From positions 1-33,773 of IMG/VR virus record IMGVR_UViG_3300005056_000019: a stretch of DNA of 33,773 nt. One strand, written 5' to 3'. Shown piece after piece: positions 22,548 through 29,538 of this stretch (its first letter is position 1; every line of letters starts with the position of its first letter). Source of the DNA: a virus. The notes under the pieces were generated by a model. That model saw only the letters and a program-made list of their open reading frames with translations, had not been told where the DNA came from and made no database searches. Position numbers and translations under genes: made by a program.

Positions 22548-23987
22548 ATGAATCCATCTCTCTTGGAATACTTCTGTAAAGACGGACAAAAGGATGAAAT
22601 CTCAGCAATACTTGAAACTGCTGGTTGGTCTCCTGAAAATCCAAATATAAACGGATACCAGTTAAATACAATCTTTAACCAAATCTTCTCTCAACTGAAC
22701 TACTTAAAATCAAAAGGTTTTAGTTTTTGGCAAGATGACAAACCTTATGTAGCTACTGCAAACGACATAGATATTGTTAGACAAAATAACAAAATCTACT
22801 TTGCAAAACAAAACTCAAATACTGACTTATTAACTCCAAAAGCTCCAGCAACTAATCCTGACTTTTGGGGTGTACTTTATGATTTAGATAAATCTCTAGA
22901 TACTACTTATGCTCTAAAGACAGAATTATTGTTAAAAGCAGATATAGAGAAAATAAGTAATATATTTGAAAAGCCTAATAAGAATGTTTTATTTACAAAG
23001 TTTTCAGCAACTAGTTTTATTATTCCAATTGGCTTTACTATAAGAGTTGGTACTACATTAAATAAGTTGACTTCATCATATACATTAAGTTTAGATACAA
23101 ACCTAGATACTGGTGTTAAAATAGCTGGTACAGATTATTATGTTTATGCTAAAGCTGATAGCACTTTTTATATTAGTGCTAATAAAGCCATAACTGCTGA
23201 TAGGTTAATAGGTGGTTTTCATTATAGTTTAATCCCTGAAGCTGAAGCATTAACTGGTAACAAAACTGAAGCTGATATGGTTGCTATTCGTGGTATTAAT
23301 CAGTACAGTTTTTGGGACTTGAAGTTTCGTCCAGTTGCTAACCCTGAGGGTATGGTTTTTGTAAATGGTCGTTGGTATGACATCTATCTTTTAAATAGTG
23401 AACATATTACAAATGGTTCTTCAAAGGCTGGAGCGGTTATCGCTGGTGGAGTTGCAGATACTACAAATTATCGTGCTATTCCTAAAATACCTTTAGAGTT
23501 CGGTGGAGATGGTGCTACAAACTATGGTAAATTCACTTGGTTTCAAGCGTGTGAAATTGCAAAATCTCACGCCAAAGAGCTTATTCCTTATTCGGAATTT
23601 CCAACTATCGCGTATGGGGTAACAGAAAAAGTTTCTTCACAAACAAACGCTTATGAGGTTGTTATAGGAAAAATTGAACATTATTCAAATCTTACCTCTA
23701 AATATGGAATTGAACAAGCAACGGGTACTCAATGGTTATGGGGTGCAGACGTTGGCGGTAACAGAAGTGGAAATTCAACGGCGTGGGCTTGGAGAACGGG
23801 GCTAACTGATAATCGTGGTGATATTTACTCATTACATGCCAACCATATCACAGCGGTGCTTCTGGGTGCGTATCGTGGCAATGGTGTCCATGCTGGTTCT
23901 CGTGCCTCGAATTGGTACAGTTATGTTTGGAACTCGAGCTGGGACATTGGTTCTCGTTTCGCTTGTGACCACTTGGAACTTGTGTAA
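22548..23987 (+). CDS. DGR-diversified receptor-binding tail protein, C-type-lectin-like
   Basis: 479 residues. The N-terminal part (about 1-130) resembles tail-fibre attachment regions (GWSPENPNINGYQLNTIFNQ). The C-terminal domain (about 265-479) has the formylglycine-enzyme/C-type-lectin look used by DGR targets: GRWYDIYLLNSEHI, FTWFQACEIAKSHAKELIPY and TGTQWLWGADVGGNRSG. The last 45 residues are encoded by the variable repeat. Seven residues differ from the template-encoded version: Y442, G444, H448, Y457, S458, S464 and D466, six from Asn and one (G444) from Asp. Probably sits at the tail tip and contacts the host surface. Confidence 0.85.
   Translation: MNPSLLEYFCKDGQKDEISAILETAGWSPENPNINGYQLNTIFNQIFSQLNYLKSKGFSFWQDDKPYVATANDIDIVRQNNKIYFAKQNSNTDLLTPKAPATNPDFWGVLYDLDKSLDTTYALKTELLLKADIEKISNIFEKPNKNVLFTKFSATSFIIPIGFTIRVGTTLNKLTSSYTLSLDTNLDTGVKIAGTDYYVYAKADSTFYISANKAITADRLIGGFHYSLIPEAEALTGNKTEADMVAIRGINQYSFWDLKFRPVANPEGMVFVNGRWYDIYLLNSEHITNGSSKAGAVIAGGVADTTNYRAIPKIPLEFGGDGATNYGKFTWFQACEIAKSHAKELIPYSEFPTIAYGVTEKVSSQTNAYEVVIGKIEHYSNLTSKYGIEQATGTQWLWGADVGGNRSGNSTAWAWRTGLTDNRGDIYSLHANHITAVLLGAYRGNGVHAGSRASNWYSYVWNSSWDIGSRFACDHLELV
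23852..23961 (+). repeat. DGR variable repeat (VR)
   Basis: 110 bp aligned without gaps to the template repeat at 24353-24462 (offset 501). It differs at 23871, 23878, 23889, 23916, 23920, 23938 and 23943, and in all seven the template base is A. After 23961 there is a non-A mismatch, then a short match, which marks the initiation-of-homing end. The last stretch (GGTTCTCGTTTCG) is identical in both copies. Confidence 0.92.
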
Positions 23988-24007
23988 CGAACGAAAGTGA
24001 GTGGATT

Positions 24008-24379
24008 ATGAAACAGACCCCTAAAAACTTAATTATCATTGAAAAATATGAAGAGTTCGTAAACTATACTTATCCAGTATTACAAAATATACCTAGAAAA
24101 CATGGTGTAGTTAAAGAACGAATTTTACTTATTATCTTTGAACAAGTGGAACTGTTTTATAAGGCTTTAAAGTCGGGTCAAAAATCTAAGCTTTATGAAG
24201 CTGATGCAAATTTAGCAAGTATTAGATTTTATCTAAGATTTTTAGCAAATGATAAAAGAAAACTTATAAGTCAAAAGCAACATCAAACAGCAAGTATTAA
24301 ACTTGCAGAGGTTGGAAAGATTTTGCATAGTTGGATTAAGGGCAAACAAGATAGCGGTGCTTCTGGGTGCGAATCGTGA
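24008..24379 (+). CDS. avd: Accessory variability determinant (Avd)
   Basis: 123 residues, the usual length for Avd, a basic four-helix-bundle protein that binds the reverse transcriptase and template RNA. Helical segments include IIEKYEEFVNYTYPVLQNIP, ERILLIIFEQVELFYKALKS, EADANLASIRFYLRFLANDK and ASIKLAEVGKILHSWIKGK. It lies between VR and TR as in many DGRs. Its last nine codons lie inside the template repeat. Confidence 0.82.
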   Translation: MKQTPKNLIIIEKYEEFVNYTYPVLQNIPRKHGVVKERILLIIFEQVELFYKALKSGQKSKLYEADANLASIRFYLRFLANDKRKLISQKQHQTASIKLAEVGKILHSWIKGKQDSGASGCES

Positions 24380-24462
24380 CAATGGTGTCAATGCTGGTTC
24401 TCGTGCCTCGAATTGGAACAATTATGTTTGGAACTCGAACTGGAACATTGGTTCTCGTTTCG
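24353..24462 (+). repeat. DGR template repeat (TR)
   Basis: 110 bp identical to VR except at seven adenines. In the VR reading frame, TR would encode many Asn codons (AAT/AAC), the mutable codon favoured by DGRs. It overlaps the 3' end of avd (to 24379). It is never itself expected to be changed. Confidence 0.92.
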
Positions 24463-24636
24463 TTTGTGAGTATGTTTAAGAATTTTGCTCTCGTGAGTAG
24501 TCAAGGCTTTCACGGAGCGACCTTATTAATTATATGGTCAGCTTGTTTGTCCTACTTCGGTAAATACATTGAGAGGTTTGTAAAAGTTAGAGTAGCTTTA
24601 ATAGTGAAAAAACAAGACAACACACAAAGGTTAATA
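24463..24636 (+). ncRNA. DGR template RNA 3' spacer
   Basis: The 174 bp between TR and the reverse transcriptase start codon. In studied DGRs the RNA downstream of TR is needed to prime cDNA synthesis. The stretch is also open in the RT frame, but a start here would have to lie within TR, so I read it as non-coding. Confidence 0.55.
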
Positions 24637-25653
24637 ATGGGAAGAAGATATAAACATCTTTTTGAAAAAATAGTTGATATTGACAATCTAAGACTAGCAT
24701 ATAAAAAAGCCGTAAAAGGTGGGAATAGATATACAGCTGGACACTTAAAGTTCAAAGAAAACTTAGAAGCAAATCTTTTTCTTTTACAGGAACAATTAAA
24801 GAGTGAAACTTATGAGCATGGTAGATACCATACTTTTAAAGTGTATGAGCCTAAAGAGAGATTGATAGCTTCACTACCTTTTAGAGATAGAGTAATTCAA
24901 CATGCTATAAATAATATAGTTGAACCTATATTTGAAAATATGTTTTATAAAACTTCTTATGCTTGTAGAACAAATAAAGGCACTCACAAAGGTGTTAAAG
25001 ATGTTCAATCAAAGATAAGAAAACTCGCAAAAAATGGAACTGTTTATTATCTAAAAATGGACTTTTCAAAATATTTTCATTCAATAGATTTAAAGATATT
25101 GTTTGTTGAAATTGAGAAAAAAATAAGTGATAAAAAAGTTCTTGTTTTACTCAAAAAATTTGCAAGTGATAATAAAGTAGGTATTCCTATTGGTAACTTA
25201 TTAAGTCAATTATTTGCAAATATATACGGTCATATTTTTGATAGGTTTATCAAGACAAAAATCAAAGCTAGGTATTACTTTAGATACATGGATGATACTG
25301 TAATTTTATGTAATGACAATTTACATTTAAGACGAACTCAAAAACTGCTGAAAATATTCAGTAGATTGTACATGAAGCTAAAGTTTAGTCATTGGCATAT
25401 TAGTTCAATAGTTAAGCCTTTGAACTTTTTAGGTTATAGAATTACGAGTAATTACAAACTCATAAGAAAAGATAGTGTTGTTCGTGCAAAGCGAAAAATT
25501 AAGAGATACAAAAAACAAAATGATGTAACTAAGTTAAAGCTATTTTTAGCCTCGTGGAGTGGACACTTACGGAGTGCTGATAGTTGGAACTTAGTTAAAT
25601 TTATAAATCAAGAGGAGCAATTATGCAAAATGAAATTACAGTTAGTCCATTAG
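24637..25653 (+). CDS. DGR reverse transcriptase
   Basis: 338 residues from the ATG at 24637 (AAAGG 6 nt upstream); the frame is open further back to 24367, but that part lies in TR. Fingers: KFKENLEANLFLLQEQLKSE, VYEPKERLIASLPFRDRVIQ and SYACRTNKGTHKG. The catalytic YMDD is at 217-220. IPIGNLLSQLFANIY (183-197) carries the SQ signature typical of DGR enzymes in place of the QG of group II and retroviral RTs. It would copy TR RNA with errors at adenines. No maturase or endonuclease domain is present. Confidence 0.92.
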   Translation: MGRRYKHLFEKIVDIDNLRLAYKKAVKGGNRYTAGHLKFKENLEANLFLLQEQLKSETYEHGRYHTFKVYEPKERLIASLPFRDRVIQHAINNIVEPIFENMFYKTSYACRTNKGTHKGVKDVQSKIRKLAKNGTVYYLKMDFSKYFHSIDLKILFVEIEKKISDKKVLVLLKKFASDNKVGIPIGNLLSQLFANIYGHIFDRFIKTKIKARYYFRYMDDTVILCNDNLHLRRTQKLLKIFSRLYMKLKFSHWHISSIVKPLNFLGYRITSNYKLIRKDSVVRAKRKIKRYKKQNDVTKLKLFLASWSGHLRSADSWNLVKFINQEEQLCKMKLQLVH

Positions 25654-26165
25654 TGGATATATTGAGTGAACAACTAGGGGAACAAGTTGTTATGAATGGG
25701 GATAAGTATGTTTATCACGCTGGGCTTTTACCAGTTAACCAAAATGATGTAGATGTAGCTTTGTTGGAATATCAATCTTTAATAGAGACTAATAGTATAG
25801 ATTTTTCAAAAACTTCTCTAATGACTTTATGCGATAAAAAGCAAGATGAAGTTCAAAAGCTAGTTCTAGGTTATAAAGCTACTCCCATGCAACTTGAAAG
25901 ATACAAAGATAAATATGAGAGAGCTAAAGCTGGAGAGTTTGACCAAGCTTTAAATGATTTGATTATTTTAAATCACGAGCAGTATTTAACTACTATGAGA
26001 AATCTTGTAGATTTGATTGAATACTTTAGAAGTGAAGTTGATGACATGATAATCGCTGGTTCACTTGACCAAGCAAATGAAGCTATCACAAAAGCTGAAC
26101 TCTTCGATGAAACAACCACTCTAGATAATGCTAAATCTCTTCTTTTAGAGGTTAAAAATGCCTAA
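25623..26165 (+). CDS. Unknown protein after the DGR, possibly tail-fibre associated
   Basis: 180 residues; AGAGGAGC lies before the ATG, which overlaps the RT gene by 31 bp. Largely helical and acidic (YKDKYERAKAGEFDQALNDL, MRNLVDLIEYFRSEVDDMII, ITKAELFDETTTLDNAKSLL). No domain recognised. Location between the receptor-binding/DGR genes and the holin suggests a late gene, perhaps a fibre-assembly factor. Confidence 0.6.
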   Translation: MQNEITVSPLVDILSEQLGEQVVMNGDKYVYHAGLLPVNQNDVDVALLEYQSLIETNSIDFSKTSLMTLCDKKQDEVQKLVLGYKATPMQLERYKDKYERAKAGEFDQALNDLIILNHEQYLTTMRNLVDLIEYFRSEVDDMIIAGSLDQANEAITKAELFDETTTLDNAKSLLLEVKNA

Positions 26166-26511
26166 TAACTTCACAGAACTAGACAAACTAGCAACCATAA
26201 TAGCATTAAGTGCTGGTATGTGGGGTGCAATTTTGAGTTTCTTTCGTAGAGATACAAAGGGGTTTAGTATAAAAAGAAAAATACTAATGTTCATCATGGA
26301 TATGTTCATAAATGTAGGGTTAACAATGCTTACTTATTTAGGACTTGTAGGCTATGGAATCAATGATCTTTTAGCTGTTGCAATAAGTGGATTTTTCGGA
26401 CATCAAGGTGTACGGTCTTTTTACTTAATGGAGCTCATCATAACTGAAAAGCTTGGAGCAAAAGCAACTTTTACAGAGATAGCAGAGGGTAAAAAAAATG
26501 CAAAAAAATAA
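26158..26511 (+). CDS. Holin (LydA/phage_holin_3-like)
   Basis: 117 residues with three hydrophobic segments: about 12-29 (TIIALSAGMWGAILSFF), 44-70 (MFIMDMFINVGLTMLTYLGL) and 73-95 (DLLAVAISGFFGHQGVRSFY). The GFFGHQG motif before a helix is typical of the phage_holin_3/LydA type. It would make inner-membrane pores that time lysis. It overlaps the flanking genes by 8 and 14 bp. Confidence 0.75.
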   Translation: MPNNFTELDKLATIIALSAGMWGAILSFFRRDTKGFSIKRKILMFIMDMFINVGLTMLTYLGLVGYGINDLLAVAISGFFGHQGVRSFYLMELIITEKLGAKATFTEIAEGKKNAKK

Positions 26512-26881
26512 AATACAATTATTCGCACCTCAAGGTTACACTAAATTAACTCCTAAAAAGAGAAAAGAAATTTGTAACGGTTGCGGTGCTAAAGGTGGCA
26601 TTCCAGTTCCTAACACTTTTTGGGGTTTAGATATTTCTGAAGCTTGTAACATTCATGACTATATGTATTATATGGGTAAAACTCATGCTGATAAGCTTCA
26701 GGCTGATAGAGTGTTCAGAAATAACCTTTCACGCATTATAGAGGCTCGTACTTCGTGGGGCTTCTTAAAGAGGCTTAGACATAGACGAAAAAAGACTTAT
26801 TGTCTATTTGTTGAAGAGTGGGGCGAAACTGCATACTGGAATGGTAAAAATAGACCTGAAAACATGCTGGAAGTAGCATGA
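26498..26881 (+). CDS. Phospholipase A2-like protein in the lysis cassette
   Basis: 127 residues. DISEACNIHDYMYYMGKTHAD contains D45, C50, H53, D54 and Y57 in the D-x4-C-x2-H-D-x2-Y spacing of the phospholipase A2 active site, preceded by a cysteine/glycine-rich NGCGAKGGIP loop. A phospholipase A2 attacks membrane phospholipids, so the protein may weaken the membrane during lysis or entry. Its place between holin and two lipoproteins supports a lysis role. No signal peptide is visible; export could depend on the holin. Confidence 0.62.
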   Translation: MQKNKIQLFAPQGYTKLTPKKRKEICNGCGAKGGIPVPNTFWGLDISEACNIHDYMYYMGKTHADKLQADRVFRNNLSRIIEARTSWGFLKRLRHRRKKTYCLFVEEWGETAYWNGKNRPENMLEVA

Positions 26882-26991
26882 GAAAACTAATCTTCATAGC
26901 AGTCTTAACTTCTCTTTTTATAGGCTGTTCTTCAATCCCACAAAGCGAATATGAGTATATAGATATTCCAAATCAAACTAAGGAAAAATGA
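26878..26991 (+). CDS. Small lipoprotein, candidate outer-membrane spanin
   Basis: 37 residues, beginning MRKLIFIAVLTSLFIGCSS: a lipoprotein signal with lipobox FIGC, so the mature peptide is about 20 residues (CSSIPQSEYEYIDIPNQTKE). Starts in the end of the phospholipase-like gene and overlaps the next start as ATGATG. Tiny phage lipoproteins here are often o-spanins (Rz1-like); no matching i-spanin is evident. Confidence 0.6.
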   Translation: MRKLIFIAVLTSLFIGCSSIPQSEYEYIDIPNQTKEK

Positions 26992-27248
26992 TGAAAAAAA
27001 TATTAATTGGATGTATAGTTTTAATGGCTATGGTTCTTGTAGGTTGCTCGGCAACTGATAAAGCTTACGGAGTAGCTAAAGCTGGTTATAAAGTTGGCGA
27101 AGCTGTTGTTGATGTTACTGGTTATGAGAGTGAGAAACTTTCAAAGGTTCACAAAGTAGCTAGTTCATACGATGAAGCTCGTACAGTTGTAAGAGATACA
27201 GATGAAAAAAAGCTGGATGCAGATACTTCTCCAGTATCAGAAAACTAG
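26988..27248 (+). CDS. Lipoprotein of unknown function
   Basis: 86 residues. Signal sequence MMKKILIGCIVLMAMVLVGC ends in lipobox LVGC; the mature part is acidic with repeats of Lys-Val-Gly (YGVAKAGYKVGEAVVDVTGY). AAGGA lies upstream; the start could be 26988 or 26991. A spanin or a lysogeny surface lipoprotein are both possible. Confidence 0.62.
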   Translation: MMKKILIGCIVLMAMVLVGCSATDKAYGVAKAGYKVGEAVVDVTGYESEKLSKVHKVASSYDEARTVVRDTDEKKLDADTSPVSEN

Positions 27249-27268
27249 TAATGTGTCGGTGGTAGATT

Positions 27269-27694
27269 ATGGGTGATTTAAGTAAAAATTTAAGCAGACA
27301 TGAGTTTGCTTGTAGATGTGGTTGTGGATATGACACGGTTGACTTCGGAACGGTTGTTATGATTCAAGGTGCAGTAGACCACTTCTCATCAAAGTTTAAT
27401 GCACCAGCTAAAGTTGACATTAGAGGTGGAAACCGATGTAAAAAGCATAATGAGTTTGTTCAAAAGAAATATAATCCAAAGTATATAGCTTTTAGTTCAA
27501 AAAGCACTCATATGGATGCAAAGGCTGGAGATATTAAAATCTTTTGTTTAAAAGGTGGAGACTGGATACAAGTAGACCCTAATGAGGTTTATGATTATTT
27601 TGATAAAAAATATCCAAAAAGTGCTGGTGTTGGTAAGTATCATAACCGTACCCATGTAGATAGTCGAAATAAAAAAGCAAGGTGGACAGCTTAA
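27269..27694 (+). CDS. Endolysin-like M15 peptidase
   Basis: 141 residues. N-terminal LSRHEFACRCGCGYDTVDFG is the usual M15A opening. The metal site is SSKSTHMDAKAGDI (H and D) and GKYHNRTHVDSRN (H). It would cleave a peptide bond in peptidoglycan, acting as endolysin behind the holin. No signal peptide, so it needs the holin to reach the wall. Confidence 0.8.
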   Translation: MGDLSKNLSRHEFACRCGCGYDTVDFGTVVMIQGAVDHFSSKFNAPAKVDIRGGNRCKKHNEFVQKKYNPKYIAFSSKSTHMDAKAGDIKIFCLKGGDWIQVDPNEVYDYFDKKYPKSAGVGKYHNRTHVDSRNKKARWTA

Positions 27695-27708
27695 GAAAGT
27701 AGCAAAAT

Positions 27709-27786
27709 GCGAGGGTACTCTCTAAGAGAGCGTTCCTCCATGCAGAACATGAAGACACACAGCAAAACTTTGACCCTCGCTGTGTG
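27709..27786 (+). ncRNA. Putative pseudoknotted RNA in the gap after the endolysin
   Basis: Two long pairings interleave. GCGAGGGT (27709-27716) pairs with ACCCTCGC (27773-27780), and CACACAGC (27756-27763) pairs with GCTGTGTG (27779-27786), giving an H-type pseudoknot (order 1, 2, 1', 2'). Between strands 1 and 2 a small hairpin CTCTC-TAA-GAGAG (27718-27730) sits. No coding frame fits the region. No known RNA family was recognised. It could be a terminator-like or regulatory leader of the methyltransferase gene at 27835, or a ribozyme-like element. Confidence 0.6.
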
Positions 27787-27834
27787 AGCTGGAATAATAT
27801 CTAAATTATTATTAATCAACAAAGAGGGAATAAC

Positions 27835-28638
27835 TTGAAGAAAAAACTTACATCTGCATTTGGGTGGATTGGCGGAAAAAGCAAACTCGCAAATGAAATC
27901 ATAAATATGCTTCCTGAACATAAATTATATATAGAAGTTTTCGGTGGTGCATTAAATATATTATATGCTAAAAGAAAATCAAAACTTGAAGTTGTTAATG
28001 ACATCAACTCAGAACTAATCAACCTACATAGAGCCATACGAAACAATCCTCAAACTTTACAGATGTACATGAAACACTTGCTTATATCAAGAGAGATATT
28101 TGATGATATAAAGCATGGTAGAATGAAACCTAAAAACAACATAGAACGAGCCTCTTTTTATCTGTTCCTACTCACTCAAAGCTTTGGAGCTAAACAAGAT
28201 AACTTCGGCATGAATGCAAAAGGTATGACCTCTCCAGTAAACATATACAAATCTTACATGAAGTGGTCACATAGATTAAGAGGTGTTACTATTGAAAACA
28301 AATCCTTTGAAGATTTAATCACGACCTATGATAATCCTGATGCCTTTTTTTATTGCGACCCACCATATGTAGAAACTGAAAGTTATTATAAACATACTGG
28401 AGGTTTTGGAATCAAGGAACATACTCTTTTAGCTTCTTCTTTAAAGGCCTCATCTGCAAAGTTTCTAGTGAGCTACAATGACCATGAACTCATAAGAGAG
28501 TTATATAAAGATTTTAATATCTTGGTTACAAAAGAGATAGAGTATACACTAGGTAAGAATGCACACGGTAAAGCGAAAACAGTAAGAGAGATTTACATCA
28601 CGAACTATGAGGTCAAAAAGAATCTCTTTAGTATGTGA
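27835..28638 (+). CDS. DNA adenine N6-methyltransferase, D12 class
   Basis: 267 residues from a TTG start with AGAGGG upstream. Motif I: AFGWIGGKSKLANEI, then YIEVFGGALNILYAKRK; motif IV: FFYCDPPYVETESYY. NDINSELINLHRAI and AKQDNFGMNA match Dam-like D12 enzymes. It would methylate adenines, probably to hide the phage genome from host nucleases or to regulate. No restriction partner lies nearby. Its stop codon is embedded in repeat cluster D. Confidence 0.82.
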   Translation: MKKKLTSAFGWIGGKSKLANEIINMLPEHKLYIEVFGGALNILYAKRKSKLEVVNDINSELINLHRAIRNNPQTLQMYMKHLLISREIFDDIKHGRMKPKNNIERASFYLFLLTQSFGAKQDNFGMNAKGMTSPVNIYKSYMKWSHRLRGVTIENKSFEDLITTYDNPDAFFYCDPPYVETESYYKHTGGFGIKEHTLLASSLKASSAKFLVSYNDHELIRELYKDFNILVTKEIEYTLGKNAHGKAKTVREIYITNYEVKKNLFSM

Positions 28639-28812
28639 CAGTACAGGCTACAAAAAGTGTGAACAATCGAGCAGATAAAAGTGTGACCGACCGGCAACAA
28701 ATATCTCAAGCACCAACAAAAATAACGATGGGTGATGAAGTGTGATTTTGCAGCAGAACTTTTCTGTGACTGGGCAAGGCATAAAGAGTGTGTCTGCAGT
28801 ATCGCTTTTTAA
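28634..28812 (+). repeat. 24-bp repeat cluster D (3+3 units)
   Basis: Units at 28634, 28658, 28682, then 28741, 28765 and 28789, each triplet with 24-bp period. It begins in the last codons of the adenine methylase gene and ends 16 bp before the convergent one. The first 96 bp match cluster C at 95 of 96 bases, 20,370 bp away in direct orientation. Confidence 0.8.
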
Positions 28813-28827
28813 AACGATGGCAGCAGC

Positions 28828-29538
28828 TTAAAAATGGTTTGCTAATTCTAGACCAAAGTTCTCGGTCATATTTGATAAGATAAAGTTTCTTTCATCAGCT
28901 GGGAGCTTCTCTAGGTTTTTAATCCACCTATCAGATTTTCTTTTTATTCGCTCTCTTTCACGAAACCCTGAACCGATATAACTGTAATCATGTTTGATAT
29001 AATCATCAGGATTGAAGTTACACCAAAGAGCTTCAGTTCTCACACCTTTACGAGTCATAGCATTAAAAGTGAATAAATTCCACTTATCTCTGTTCAAAAG
29101 CTTTGCATACAGTTCTGACTCATAACCACTCAACATGACAAAGCAAGGTAACTCATCAAGTATCTTTATGAGATTAATATGGTCGTTATCGTTGTACTCA
29201 TATTTGTATAAATCTTTTTTACTCTTTCTAGTTTCAAATACATAAGGTGGGTCAACATATACAACTTCATCGCCTTTGAAGTTATATGATTCTAAGAACT
29301 CTTCACATTTTCCATTTATGAGAGATATCGTATCATCATCTTTAGCGATGGAGTACCTTTTGAATTTTTCAAGTGATGCAGTATCAATTTCTATAGCGAT
29401 GGTGCACTCGCTTTTCTTTTTTCTTATGAGGATATTTCCACCACCAAGATGAGTCTCTATATAAACTCTATGCTTTGGCATTTTGTTAATGATTTGTTGA
29501 TGCACACCACTAGCCCCTTTCCCACCGTTGTAGTTCAT
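28828..29538 (-). CDS. Second DNA adenine methyltransferase-like protein (D12 type)
   Basis: 236 residues. MNYNGGKGASGVHQQIINKM is motif I, YIETHLGGGNILIRKK the following region, and VVYVDPPYVFETRK motif IV. A long basic tail (FRERERIKRKSDRWIKNLEK) follows. It is transcribed leftward, with its start on the stop of the cytosine methylase gene (one-base overlap). Together with the other two it makes an unusually rich methylase set for a 34-kb element. Confidence 0.76.
   Translation of the reverse strand: MNYNGGKGASGVHQQIINKMPKHRVYIETHLGGGNILIRKKKSECTIAIEIDTASLEKFKRYSIAKDDDTISLINGKCEEFLESYNFKGDEVVYVDPPYVFETRKSKKDLYKYEYNDNDHINLIKILDELPCFVMLSGYESELYAKLLNRDKWNLFTFNAMTRKGVRTEALWCNFNPDDYIKHDYSYIGSGFRERERIKRKSDRWIKNLEKLPADERNFILSNMTENFGLELANHF

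Noticed and set aside
23964-23986. TGTGAC and TGTGTA after the variable repeat
   Set aside because: They are 17 bp apart rather than 24, so they do not fit the repeat system.
24367-24636. Longer reverse transcriptase start inside the template repeat
   Set aside because: The extra 90 residues would come from TR and its spacer, have no ribosome site and look hydrophobic and unlike RT. The ATG at 24637 has AAAGG upstream.
24637-25653. Group II intron or retron reverse transcriptase
   Set aside because: No maturase domain or intron structure is seen, the SQ-type motif is DGR-like, and TR/VR with adenine-only differences explain it.
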